64,000 nt of DNA from Vandiemenella viatica (taxonomy: Eukaryota; Arthropoda; Insecta; Orthoptera; Morabidae). Below are positions 43,530 to 53,532 of this stretch, piece after piece (within the stretch, counting starts at the first letter, position 1; the number at the start of each line of letters is the position of its first letter). The position numbers and the translations under genes were made by a program. Location of the stretch: contig CM061919.1 of assembly GCA_031002005.1 (NCBI GenBank), positions 224,686,739 through 224,750,738 on the forward strand. Direction: 5' to 3'. The notes below the pieces were generated by a model. It was given only the letters and a program-made list of their open reading frames with translations. It was not told the origin of the DNA and searched no databases.

Positions 43530-44030
43530 CGTGCTACAGCGAGCAAGCTCTCTGCCCCATAAGCACTTAGTTACCGGATCGAATCTCGCTGCTGGCAACT
43601 TTTAATTTTTTATATATTCAAATATGTATGCAGTTAATTCCAAGTAATCAGTTTCAACAAATATGCTTATAATAAGTTTTTTGCGGGAAAACCGGGTAAA
43701 CCGACGGCATTTCGTTTCGACCATTCCGTTTCCTGGTGCGGGAGTAAACATCTGTCCTTCAATTGTAACAGTCGAATAACGATAATTGTATTTCAAAACT
43801 GCCGCAGCAAAGATTTACATTTTTGAAATATAACTTTGTTTGCTGACAACATAATGAATGTCGAAAACGTCGGATTTTTTTTCACAACAAACGGAATTTA
43901 AAATACTTATTATGTTAGTAAGTGTTCAAACTGATTGCCGGGAATTATCTGTATAGACATTTGAGTAAATAAAAATAGCTGCTCACAGCGAGATTCGATC
44001 CGGCGACAACGGGCTTAGGAGACAGAAAGC
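43530..44030. repeat. Inverted pair of tRNA-like segments
   Basis: The left arm (about 43,530-43,665) contains 'gcgagcaagctctctgcccc' and a B-box-like 'ggatcgaatctcgctgct'. The right arm (about 43,915-44,030) is its diverged reverse complement with 'agattcgatccggcg'. Spacer about 250 bases. Both arms continue outward-in with matching AT-rich sequence ('cagttaattcc' and 'ggaattatctg'). Alternative: two SINE-like heads inserted head to head. Confidence 0.6.
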
Positions 44031-44556
44031 TCCCACAAAAACAATTCTTGTAAAAATAGGCCAAGTCTCGTGCTCATGTAGTAACAAAAAGTTATAAAAT
44101 CTTCTACTGAGCCAAGTCTACACTTTACAGTGTGTATTCACTTCACTTTGTGAAACAGAATGCTTTCTCTCGGTGTCGTTCATTTAGGATAAAAAAATCT
44201 GATGACTTGGCCAATATGCAGGCCATGTTTTAGTTAACCTATATAAATACCTGAAATGTGTTGCTTTATGAAACTTAGAAATACTTAAAAGCCAAGATTT
44301 CCCTCATTCTTTTTCGAATTGGACAAGTATACATTATGCCCTCAGTTTCAGTAAAAATTATGACTTGCATAATGGCCAAGTCATCAGATTTTTTATCCTA
44401 AATAAACAATCTATGACACCGAGAGAAACCATTCTGTTTCACAAAGTGAATACACACTGTAAAGTGTAGACTTGGCTCAGAAGAAGATTTCATAACCTTT
44501 TGTCACTAGATGAACACGAGACTTGGCCTATTTTTACAAGAATTGTTTTTGTGGGA
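44031..44556. repeat. Foldback (hairpin) element, arms about 190 bp
   Basis: Left arm 44,031 to about 44,222 and right arm about 44,362 to 44,556 are near-identical reverse complements; the ends read 'tcccacaaaaacaattcttg' and 'caagaattgtttttgtggga'. The arms differ by small indels ('ttcact' present only on the left, about 11 bases present only on the right). The spacer is about 140 bases and AT-rich. The outer 93 bases of the right arm also occur at 57,665-57,758, attached to the same flanking repeat R2. Confidence 0.9.
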
Positions 44557-45532
44557 TTTCATTTCTTTTTGTAAGAGTATCGCTTATTCTGAATCGCCGC
44601 TCAAATGTAATGATTCCATTTTAAAATCGGTGCATAAGAACATTTCAGAATTTAAGACATCAATATACCTTACCAACAATAACCTACTCTCTGAAAACAA
44701 TGGGCGTGCGTCGTAGCCGAGCAATGCAGATTGCCGCTGGTTTAACTACCACCTCAAATAAATAACAAGTAACTTCCAAACTTACCACAGGAACAAAGTA
44801 AAATTTAATGTTTTTGTTAAACTTGCTTTCCTCTATATAGTGAAAAATTTCAGATTTACAGCTTCATCCGCATCAACGTTATTAAGCCGCAAATATGTGC
44901 CAGAATTTATCATGTTTGGGATTGTAATTAAATAAATACGGGTAAAAACTCCAAAATCAGATTTTTTTTATGACTTAGGGATGAAACCATATATGTGTAC
45001 CAAATTACCTGCTTCTAGGGTTACTGGAAGTACAGTGAAATTTTGATGACGGGGTATTGTGCCGAAATAAAATTTTGAATTTCAATAACTTCCAAAGTAA
45101 GAAAAGGAAAGAGGTAAAATTATCAAATTCGTTAAACATAGTAAGCTCACTCCACAGTGAAAATCTGAGCTGTATAAAGTAATTAGGGTAGAAAGCGATT
45201 TCACGTTACGGGTAGGTAAGAGGGTAGGTGTATGGAAATTTACGAGTTTCAGTTTTCTTATAATATGTGGATAAAATTTTATCTGTATACCAAATTTCAG
45301 CTTTCTACGGCTACGGGAATTTCCTTAGAGTTTTGATGATCATAAGTCAATGAGTGAGTGACAAAATCGCTGAAGTTTGCATCCAAATAATATCTGAACT
45401 AAGAACAGTAACAAAATAAAATTTAGTACGTTTGCTAAGATTGCTGATATCTATGCATAACAGAAATTTAAGACATGTAGCATGAATACGACCGAAGAAA
45501 TTGAGGTTCGAAAATGGCCCGAATCAACTCGA
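44557..45532 (+). repeat. Dispersed repeat R2, copy 1
   Basis: Homologous, in reverse orientation, to 56,654-57,664 over its whole length. It is internally repetitive: three diverged blocks containing 'acttccaaa..ta' or equivalent, 'aaaataaaatttagtacgtt' and 'gtgaaaaatttcagatttac', spaced roughly 300 bases. No credible coding frame. It is interrupted at 45,541 by a hAT-type element; a few bases of R2 continue at 46,424-46,447. Confidence 0.8.
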
Positions 45533-45540
45533 CTTGGAGG

Positions 45541-46423
45541 TTATTCATCGATGGTGAATAAACATCGATGTTTAGCTCGAAAACATCGATGTTTTGACAT
45601 CGATGTTTTGACTTCGATAATATTGACACATCGATGTTATGAGAATAAAATATCGAAACGTCAATATATTCTTTAGGGTGATCTAGTGTGCATTGGATGT
45701 ACTAGCTAGATGACTATCAAGTTCAACTATTTTACAGTAGATGACACTGATCAACGTAACCGGAGTAGGCTGTACGAATAGTTACATCTTTGCATTTTCT
45801 AAGAGATCAAAATAAATAAATACTGTCAACTTCAGCACTTACGTGATTCTTGTAAGTGCGTGTGTGTTGTGAGTGAACTTGTGTAGCGAAGCGAATTTAA
45901 TTTGCTATTGATATTGTTAGTAACGAAATAACAGGTATGGTAAATCTTTATTCCGTATTGTATTATTATTTCTTTGACCAGTAATTTTTGCTGTAATATA
46001 ACCCAAACTCGTACATTTTAGGTTAATTTTGTGTAAAAGATGGATTCATTGCCCGAGATTAAATATTTCCTGGTTTCTGCTTTTGTTTTGCATTGAAGGA
46101 GTGTTAAGGATTCTTTTTTCGGTGTTGGTTGGCTTTGCATGCAGGTGAGTGAATGCTTTTTTGTATTGCATGGTGGGCCAGCGACGGAGGGATTACGTAG
46201 GGTTAGGAATGAGCGATATGAATAGATATTGGCGAAATATTGTATTTTCAATAACAATAAACACATTTAATAAATAAAATAGATAGTTTTACTTCCTACC
46301 AAAAACATCGATGATTTAGATATATCGATGTTTTTCTATCGATGTTTATCGCACATTGATACTTTTGAATCGATGTTAATATCGATATCAACATCGATGT
46401 TTTCCCAATATCGATCATCCCTA
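45541..46423. mobile_element. hAT-type element rich in ATCGATG repeats
   Basis: Flanked by the 8-bp target duplication CTTGGAGG (45,533-45,540 and 46,424-46,431). Both ends carry many copies of ATCGATG or its complement ('aaacatcgatgtttagctcg' on the left; 'tcaacatcgatgttttccc' on the right). The right end is TATCGATCATCCCTA, like the TAGGGATG end of the hAT at 58,771; the left end is degraded. The paralogous R2 copy at 56.6 kb has the single target sequence without the insert. No transposase recognised in the 883-bp interior. Confidence 0.85.
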
Positions 46424-46447
46424 CTTGGAGGGTACACTGCCGTGCTG

Positions 46448-47010
46448 CGCAAAGCGTATGTAGAGGGTATTTGAACGCAACGGAGTACTTCAATGCCCAT
46501 TTTCTCGACAACGGAGAAGAAGCGCATGTTACTGCTTTGCCACATTACACCTCTGCCCATGAGCTTTTATAACACAGCATTGACTGAACCTGAATTTTAC
46601 GATTGGCGGCCTCCCCTTGTAAAAGAGATACAAAAGTGGACGGTAGGCATAGAAAAGTTGACTACCCCTGATGTAACTGATCACTCACTGTAAATTCACC
46701 GTCCAGTTCAATCAGTTAATTGTGTTTAGTGATTTTTTTTCTTTTCTGCCCAACAGTGCAATATCCTGGTAACGGGCGCAGCCGAGTTATGCGAGCAGTG
46801 TTAGTTGATAGAATGACTGATAGAGGGCAGCTGAGTTCAGATTGGCTCACTCTCACCTCGCAGCGCAGTAAATCTACGTCCGTCCAGTGCACGCGTGGGC
46901 ACGTCGCTGACGCCACGTGACGAATGGCGACGAGCCAATCCCTCTCTCACGCTACGCACAGCGGCTCAGGTGTCTGGCGCGGTCGAAAGGCTCACGGTTC
47001 GAAGTTTAGG
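46448..47010. promoter_or_regulatory. Balanced to GC-rich block, promoter-like
   Basis: Not repeated in the window. The part at 46,760-47,000 is GC-rich and CpG-containing, with 'acgccacgtgacga' (E-box CACGTG, about 46,910-46,923), 'gagccaatccc' (CCAAT) and 'gtgggcacgtcgctgacgcc'. Open frames (46,493-46,693 plus; 46,716-46,916 minus) match nothing known. It may be a promoter of an unseen gene or old transposon DNA. Confidence 0.25.
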
Positions 47011-47074
47011 GTCATCTTAGCGGATGTTTTGCGTAAGCGGATGCGGAGGAGCAAAAAAGTATAATTATCTAGAT

Positions 47075-48125
47075 CAGCGGTTCCCAACCTATGGGTCACG
47101 ACCCACTGATGGTCGCGGCGTGTGTTATAGTGGGCCGCGGAACAATCGAGGCTTTTGCCGCGAAAATATTTTTTTTCATATAACACGATATTTTACAAGT
47201 GCAATAATCATGAAATCCTTGATTTCCTTCTGGATGAATGTACGAGCAGAGTATCCAGAAATGTCTTAATTAGCTGTGAAGTTCTTGATGCCGTTCAACA
47301 CGACATACTTGTGTAGACGAACATTTTCTACTTTATTGTTTTTTAAAAAAAATACAGAAATAAACTATGTGTAGAGAGTTACTCAAGGTTAAAATTAACC
47401 AGTGTCAACACTGATATCGATGCCCTCATCAGTAAACACCAGAAATCTCACTGATTGTAAACTTGTGTTTTTATAATAATTAAAAGTATTGTTCATTATT
47501 TTTGCAATAAAGCGAGAGGTGGCTGCACAAATCATCACCTCATCGAGATGACGGCTAAAATTCCAGGATTGGTTAAAATTCGAGTTGAACATTAAAATTC
47601 CACTGATGTACAAAGTCATATCTCTGTAGAAAACACCTTCAAATCCCATTTTAGTGGTTGGCTGGTAAGTTTACCATTGTGTTTTCCTGCTCCCAGTCTT
47701 CCATATTTTCATACATTTGGGTGCAGTAAAACACAATGACAGTTCTATCAATCAACCACTAAAATCGGGTTTGCAGGTGGTTTTTACCAAAAAGCGACTT
47801 GGCAGACCAGTTACGTTTTAATATGCTGATGGAGTTACTTCTAATCGTGGAATTTCAGCAGTCAACTTGATCAGGTGGTGGTCCATGCAGCAGCCTTCCG
47901 GTCTATAATATGTTTGTTTTTTTGTGTATTATTAATTCTTGTTTTTGTTGATAGTGTATCCTTTGTATGAAAATTTGCCTTTTGGTAGGATAGGATAGTC
48001 GATAGCGTATCAAGGTCATACAACAGTTCCCATTCTTATTTAGATAGACTCCCATTTCAGGTGGGTCGGAAAATTTTTTTTTACTTAAAAGTGGGTCGTG
48101 TACCACTAAAGGTTGGAAACCGCTG
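47075..48125 (+). mobile_element. hAT-type element with ATCTAGAT target duplication
   Basis: Termini CAGCGGTTCCCAACCT and AGGTTGGAAACCGCTG are inverted repeats with one mismatch in 16. Both are flanked by ATCTAGAT (47,067-47,074 and 48,126-48,133). The subterminal 'gggtcacgaccc'-type sequence is typical of hAT elements with CAG(C/G)GGTTCCCAACC ends. It carries a relic of the transposase C-terminus (listed separately); the rest of the coding region is missing. Confidence 0.93.
47213..47454 (+). pseudogene. hAT transposase C-terminal relic (ZBED5-like)
   Basis: The frame reads 'SLISFWMNVRAEYPEMS', then a stop, then 'LAVKFLMPFNTTYLC', the dimerisation-region signature of ZBED5/SCAND3-type hAT transposases (F..R.EYP.L...A...L.PF.TTYLCE..FS). 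About 20 codons later the reading shifts frame and continues 'KYRNKLCVESYSRLKL' to a natural-looking stop at 47,452-47,454. One stop and at least one frameshift show it is dead. BED finger and most of the catalytic core are gone. Confidence 0.8.
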
Positions 48126-48133
48126 ATCTAGAT

Positions 48134-48411
48134 TTTCATATTTTATCAAAATAAAATTAAAATAACTACATTTTTATCACAAATTTTAGGTTTGCATAAG
48201 CAATGTATTTCCACCTAATACTGCCATATAGATTTATTTTTTGCCTCACCTTTCTACTACAAAAAACGTGTGATGATTTCACAAGGGAATTAAATTATTT
48301 ACATAACTACACATGTGTCAACAAAACATTGTGTGAACTTTGCAGAATTAGCGGCTCAACTACTTCAAGCGTCAAACACAAATCCACGTCACCGCACATC
48401 AGCGTATCCAC
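48134..48411. other. Unassigned
   Basis: Short gap between the hAT element and a SINE; nothing recognised. Confidence 0.4.
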
Positions 48412-48643
48412 CACCCGTCGCGGTAACGCTCTGACCACGCATTCGGGAAGATGCGAGTTCGAATCCCCGTCCAGGCATCCAGATTTGGGTTTTTCATTAT
48501 ATCCCCAAATCACTCCAGACGAATGCCGGGGTGCTTCCTTCAAAGTTTATAGCCTAATTTCTTCCGGTTCGTTATCCCCACTCCTTTCCCGCCTATAATG
48601 ACGTCGACTTAGACAAGGCGTAAACAAAAAACAAAAAATAAAA
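48412..48643 (+). mobile_element. SINE family A copy
   Basis: Head from 'cacccgtcgcggtaacgctc' with B-box 'gagttcgaatccccg', body 'ggtttttcattatatcccc', 'gaatgccggggtgcttcctt', 'taatgacgtcgacttagac', 'aaggcgtaaac', then an A-rich tail. The first about 15 bases of the head are missing. Confidence 0.85.
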
Positions 48644-48659
48644 TACAGCCGCCTTTCCA

Positions 48660-49020
48660 CCGCTCTACCGGCCCATTCACAGTCCAATTTGACGATGATC
48701 CGATTACCGATATGGGAGGGACTCTTGTTAGGCTGTGAAAGGGACTGCAGTACTACATGTATGACTGGTTGGATGTGTGTGGACTACCAACTAGCTATGG
48801 TGTGGCATCGTGATTGGAGGAAACAAGCTGCAAATGTGAGATAAGGACACTGTGCGCCGCTAGAAAGTACAAATGCAAATGGCAGCTTGGAACATCTTGT
48901 TGGGTCTTCTAGTAGGGTGAATGGGTGGGCGCATCCTACGGTAGTTCTACACCCAGATGCATAAGTTGTTACAAAATAAGTCATGTTTTGTAACTGTTTC
49001 GCGATCAAATGTGAGTTGCT
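48660..49020. other. Non-repetitive, GC-moderate block
   Basis: Contains an octamer-type POU site 'atgcaaat' near 48,872. No protein recognised; possible conserved non-coding DNA, not supported beyond composition. Confidence 0.2.
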
Positions 49021-49189
49021 TTTTTACTTCTGTAGAATATTTGCGCCCAAAACTACGCTATCGTTCAATAATTAACCTTCCCAATTACTTATAGTGCAAT
49101 GAAATGACACCGAAGTTGATATTTCAAGAGCTACAAAACGTTTATACTGATTATGGCATTTAAGCCCCACTTAAAAATTTTTGCCCTGA

Positions 49190-49320
49190 TAAAACTATGA
49201 AGAGGACACCTCAGAGATGAGGACTTATCAAGACATGTTTCTTAGGTAGTAAATAACATCTGTCCCAATTTTCAGGTCTACATTATATTTTTTTAGGTTC
49301 ATACCCATAATGCCCGGGGA
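49190..49320 (+). repeat. Direct repeat R6, copy 1
   Basis: Contains 'gtttcttaggtagtaaataa', 'tctgtcccaattttcaggtc', 'ttttttaggttcatacccat' and 'aatgcccgggg'. Copy 2 lies at 49,737-49,862. Confidence 0.65.
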
Positions 49321-49736
49321 ACGGCGCGCGGGGTTTTCGGCCCAGCGCTGACTCACGTGTGCTTGTTTCAACGCGTATCTCGACAACCATATGTTACAGA
49401 TGGATGTAACTATATACCATTTTAATGCTGAAAGTGTGTACTACAGCTTTGATCATAGGTGCTGGCCTAGTAACTTTTACAGTTTTTTTCCACAATGCAG
49501 AGATATTGAAAAAGGGTTATGTTTAGTACTGCCTTCATGATAAAATGGTGACTATACTATTAAATAATATAGTGCCAATATTAACACTTTTATGCATTTG
49601 GTAGCTTATCCTAATTACCTAGGGTGCCAATAAAACGTTACTATTGTCTGACATTTTACATGTTACAACGAGTTTATACAAATTTTGCACTTAATACCTT
49701 TGTAAGGCTTTTTGACCTGAAAAAAAAGAAAAAAAA

Positions 49737-49862
49737 AACTATGACACAGACACTCCAGGGGTGGGACTTTTCAGTACTCGTTTCTTAGGTACTGAGGAAC
49801 GTCTGTGCCAAATTTCAGCTCTACATATTTTTTTTTAGGTTCAAACCTAAAATGCCTGGGCT
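49737..49862 (+). repeat. Direct repeat R6, copy 2
   Basis: Contains 'gtttcttaggtactgaggaa', 'tctgtgccaaatttcagctc' and 'ttttttaggttcaaacctaa' followed by 'aatgcctggg'. The spacing of about 545 bases suggests a two-unit decayed tandem repeat. Confidence 0.65.
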
Positions 49863-49919
49863 ATAATGTTATGAGATATGATACTTTTAACATCATATTT
49901 CATTGATTCGAGCATTTTA

Positions 49920-50045
49920 CACGATTCCCAGAAATAATGCCGGAGAAATGTCTGGATGGTTTATTCCGGAAAAAAGGATCAGGGACTGATTCCTTTCCCA
50001 CGACCTCTTCCGTCTGTATTGATTTCGACGATGACGAGAAAAAGC
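49920..50045 (+). mobile_element. SINE family A, very diverged
   Basis: Only scattered landmarks remain: 'tcccagaaataatgccggag', 'gattcctttcccacgacctc' and 'gatttcgacgatgacgag'. The head is absent. Confidence 0.4.
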
Positions 50046-50566
50046 TGTCTCGTCAACTTGACAGGGAGAGAATAAATTAGTTTTGCGTTTTTCCGGATAT
50101 ATAACAGTTGCCTGTATGATTTAATAAGTAATAGCCGGAATCCACGGTATATTTATTCCTCTAATTCAGTTAAAAAAAAAAAAAAAAAAAAAACACGCTA
50201 CCATACAATGCTAATTAATTTCATTACATTACAGAGATGTGCACATATTTGCATGTTGTACGACAGAGTGGAAATGAATGTGATGACATTACTCCATCTG
50301 CTACGTAGAGGAATCCCTCGATGAAGCCGACTGAAAAAAATAAATCCCCGTTAAGCTGAAACAATAATAAACGTTTCGGAATCAATTTATATTCTAATAA
50401 AAAAATACGCCAGCGCTATTTCAGTTTTGTTGTTATCTTATATATTATTTCTAGTATGTGATTTTTAATCCTTTTTCTCTCTTCATACTTAATCAAAATC
50501 GATAAAAGACGTACCATTTTCAAGTTGTGTCTAGTGAATTGTTAATTTGTAATTTCACAATTTTTA

Positions 50567-50618
50567 TATATATATAATCTGAAGTTTTAGCCGTGGAATA
50601 CGGAACGAATGACGTGAT
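50567..50618 (+). repeat. Flanking direct repeat, left
   Basis: 'tatataatctgaagttttag' followed by 'ccgtggaatacgg' and 'gaatgacgtgat'. A near-identical copy lies at 51,024-51,075; the pair brackets repeat R7. Confidence 0.85.
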
Positions 50619-51010
50619 GCCTTACAGTATGACTAAAGGTAAAACATTAGTTTCTGTTAGTATTCTTGTATAGATCCTTACGGTTTTCACTATGACATAA
50701 ATTTTCTGGTCCTCTAAAACCTGATTAAATCATAAATACTGTTTGTACTAAAAAGAAACACATTTGTGTTAACATTAAACATTCATTCGATAAAAAATGT
50801 ACCGTAGAATAGTAATGACAAAAGTAAACAATGACAATATAAAATATAAATGAATGGACAAAGTAAAACACGGAAAAAATACATTAACTACCGGTAATGT
50901 ATGTAAAATTTATCATGTCTCTTGAAAAGTAGTACACGGAAGGGAAAAAATGACCATGACCACAAGCTGGCACTCGATTTCAGCTATAAGGGTGTGGGAA
51001 GATTCTCTTC
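50619..51010 (+). repeat. Repeat R7 with LINE tail, copy 1
   Basis: About 390 bases starting 'cttacagtatgactaaaggt', closely matching 54,696-55,098 in the same orientation. The last about 70 bases are LINE ORF2 sequence (DHD-HKLALDF-like), so both copies share the same junction between an unknown sequence and the LINE. This copy stops soon after 'ggtgtgggaagattctct'. Confidence 0.85.
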
Positions 51011-51023
51011 TTTTATTATATAT

Positions 51024-51075
51024 ATATAATCTGAAGTTTTAGCCGTGGGATACGGAAGGAATGACGTGATACGTT
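51024..51075 (+). repeat. Flanking direct repeat, right
   Basis: Copy of 50,567-50,618 with about three mismatches. Confidence 0.85.
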
Positions 51076-51439
51076 TTTCCTTTGATCCAATATTTCGATT
51101 AGTTTCCTATTTAAATTATTACACTAAATACGTTCAAGAAGTTCAGAAACATACAATTTCCGCAATAACATGTTATTGCAAACAAATGCGTCCCTTGGTG
51201 CGGCTGACACGTAATTAAAATAAACTACTTAGCCCAAAGATGGTATCTCCGTACATCTACCTGGAATTTATTTCCTTGTAACGAATAACGTGGCTCTGTT
51301 GACTGTCTCTTTCGTTCATCTTCTGCTAGCTTTAGCTCCTGGAACAATAGTATGATCAATACCGATCAGAGGGAAAATCTTCTCAGTGAGAGCTGGTTTG
51401 GTTTTGCTTATGGTTATGCATTATCGATGTCGCGATCAC
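51076..51439. other. Unassigned
   Basis: AT-rich; nothing recognised. Confidence 0.5.
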
Positions 51440-51640
51440 TAGAGGAGCACCGAGAGTGGCCTCGCAGATTCGAATCCCCGTCCTGCCATCCAGATTTTGG
51501 TTTCCCATGGTTCCCCCAAATCATTCCAGGCGAATGCCGGGATGCTAACTTAGAAGGCCTTCACGCACCTTGCCCCTAGTCCTTTCCCATTAGAATGATC
51601 TCGACGTCGACAAAGCGTAAAGCCATAAAAAATAATAATA
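51440..51640 (+). mobile_element. SINE family A copy
   Basis: Degraded head ('gagcaccgagagtggcctcg' fused to 'cagattcgaatccccgtcc'), then body 'tttcccatggttcccccaaa', 'gaatgccgggatgctaac', 'gatctcgacgtcgac' and 'aaagcgtaaagccataaaa'. The segment corresponding to 'catggccgaattcc' is altered. Sequence just upstream ('tatgcattatcgatgtcgcg') resembles the reversed tail of another copy. Confidence 0.8.
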
Positions 51641-51754
51641 ATTTTTAAAAAAAGTGGCAGTAATTGGAGACTGCCAACAGAAGTGAAAACTTAAAACTAT
51701 GCATATTAAATGCGCGAAGTGTAATAAATACACTAAATAATAATAATAATGTTA

Positions 51755-52006
51755 ATGGCTGCACATTCCGCCCCTGTCTTAGCCGCCTTAAACTAACCCG
51801 GTAGTTCTACGAGGTACAGGGTACCTACAGTTTAACGTGGAATCCGAACCACGGAAGCGTTCTGGCATACATCACATCACACAGCAAGCTGTGCCAGAGG
51901 TGAAGATCGGGTAATGGTCTATGAAAATTCCCGCCAAAACAGGCATTCGAAGCGGGGACCTTCGTTCCCCAGTCAGACACCTTAACCACTGAGCCACCAG
52001 ACCACT
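51755..52006 (-). mobile_element. SINE family B, minus copy
   Basis: Reverse-order landmarks: 'taacccggtagttctacgag', 'acagtttaacgtggaatccg', 'aaccacgg', 'gccagaggtgaagatcgg', 'aaattcccgccaaaacaggc', then the head 'cagtcagacaccttaaccac' and 'tgagccaccagacca'. Same family as 37,550-37,793. Confidence 0.85.
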
Positions 52007-52119
52007 ACAGATATATTTAGCATGTCGGTGACGCGAATTCATAAGCTTTTTTCTCTCCAACATTCGCCCAACGCTCCTGAAAAAGTTTCTACTTCAAAAA
52101 CTAAAAATCTGATTTAGTC

Positions 52120-52270
52120 CACAAACCGAAGGTTGAACGAATCCTCGCGAAGGAGATGTACCAAGCTATTGTGTCAGAGGCAGTAAGGCCTTACCTCAGG
52201 GGCCTACAGAACCACGGACCGGAGAGATAATCTTTCGGATGTAAGCTGAGCTACCAAACTGCCTCGTTTG
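52120..52270 (-). repeat. tRNA-like fragment
   Basis: On the minus strand 'cgaggcagtttggtagctca' is A-box-like, followed by 'gcttacatccgaaagattat' and GC-rich sequence. It may be the head of another tRNA-derived SINE; no B-box is convincing. Confidence 0.3.
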
Positions 52271-52611
52271 GAAGTATACATGTGTTAAATACCATCAAAA
52301 TGGATAAAAACTGTAGGTTTGTATGAAGAACTATTTGCAAAAAAATAATCAAACATTCATTTTTATATATTAGATGCAAGTATAATCTATGCTTTCACTG
52401 CTGTCCAAGCGCAACACGTCATACGTATAGCTACAGATATACTGTTAACATTAGCATGTTGGTGACGCGGACTCACAAGATTTTTATCCATCCAAAAAGC
52501 GCCCAACGCGCATGTCATACACGCAATGCATCATAGCTTGTCGGTGGCGGGAAGTCGCGAACTCATTGATTTACACCATCCAAAGATCGCCCAGTTTACA
52601 CTTTTTTTAAA

Positions 52612-52668
52612 AACATAGAAGAGCGAAAGGATTGTTGGCAAGGAACGGGAAGGAAGCTTCTCCCCGCA
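52612..52668 (-). mobile_element. SINE family A, short body fragment
   Basis: On the minus strand 'cttccttcccgttccttgcc' followed by 'aatcctttcgctcttc' matches the body end of family A. Confidence 0.45.
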
Positions 52669-52944
52669 CGTTAAGTCCGTTCCTACCGCACCTTATCACT
52701 ACCCTTCCTCTCTCTCTCTGTGTGTGTGTTTTATGCCAAACAAACCAACATCCATACTTGTATGTGTGTGTGTGTGTGTTTGTGAGGTGACGATAAAGAT
52801 AAGAGTGATACTGATCTCTTATTGCCAGAATCTATAAATCTCTTTTTAAAAGACCAGTAAAGTGAGATTCTGTCGTAAACAAAGGCTGTATAAGCCAGAG
52901 TTGGGAAATTCATACAGTGAAGCCTGCATTAGATTAATATTTAT

Positions 52945-53125
52945 TTTTCAATGGCATTTGGCTACTGGACCATACAGCCAGCTCAATGTGATTTATTGCT
53001 ATCAAGTATTGACACAAGGACACTACAACACGGACAAGACATTCACAGACACAACACTAAACACCCATGCCCTCGGCCGGACTCGAACCGGCGACCCTAG
53101 CCCCTACGCTACCGAGGCTGGCTAG
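52945..53125 (-). mobile_element. SINE family C (tRNA-like), minus copy
   Basis: On the minus strand the right end reads 'gccagcctcggtagcgtagg' (A-box-like) and 'gtcgccggttcgagtccggc', a perfect B-box GGTTCGAGTCC. The left part, with 'atttggctactggaccatac' on the plus strand, is shared with the fragment at 63,805-64,000. Confidence 0.75.
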
Positions 53126-53492
53126 ATTAATCTTCATAGCTACACACTATTAGAGTACTCTATTTCTGAAACAAATGTTGTGATGAAAATTAAGTTATTG
53201 CAAAGATACATTAACTGTTGTTTCCTTAACACTGTCAAAAATGGCTTTAACGTCTTTATGCTGTATATAAAAGCACTAACTAGTCATTACTGATATTAAG
53301 TGTATATAGCTGGCCGTCCCATAGTCTCAGGCGCCATCAGGAAATTAGCCACCAAGCAAGAAGAGGAAGCGGTGTTGAACGATTCATAATCTTAATATTG
53401 AATACCAAACGAGTGAGTTAAATTCCAATACGCTCCACATCGAGTTTGGAGTGAAGGAATACGACATTATTGATGGTTAATTTCTCATTCGG
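53126..53492. other. Unassigned
   Basis: No gene or repeat recognised. Confidence 0.5.
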
Positions 53493-53532
53493 ACAGTACT
53501 TAGCACTCATTCGGATGAGTGCTAAGTACTGT
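53493..53532. other. Perfect 18-bp hairpin with TCGG loop
   Basis: ACAGTACTTAGCACTCAT (53,493-53,510), loop TCGG (53,511-53,514), ATGAGTGCTAAGTACTGT (53,515-53,532). All 18 pairs are perfect, and pairing stops outside. A transcript of either strand would form a stable stem-loop. It is shorter than a typical precursor microRNA stem. Origin unknown. Confidence 0.9.

Noticed and set aside
45482..46560. Small coding frames in the ATCGATG-rich element
   Set aside because: They are translations of the subterminal repeats and break at different places on each side.
53067..53123. Possible functional tRNA gene on the minus strand
   Set aside because: Good B-box, but the segment is the head of a repeated SINE-like unit and the cloverleaf is not complete.
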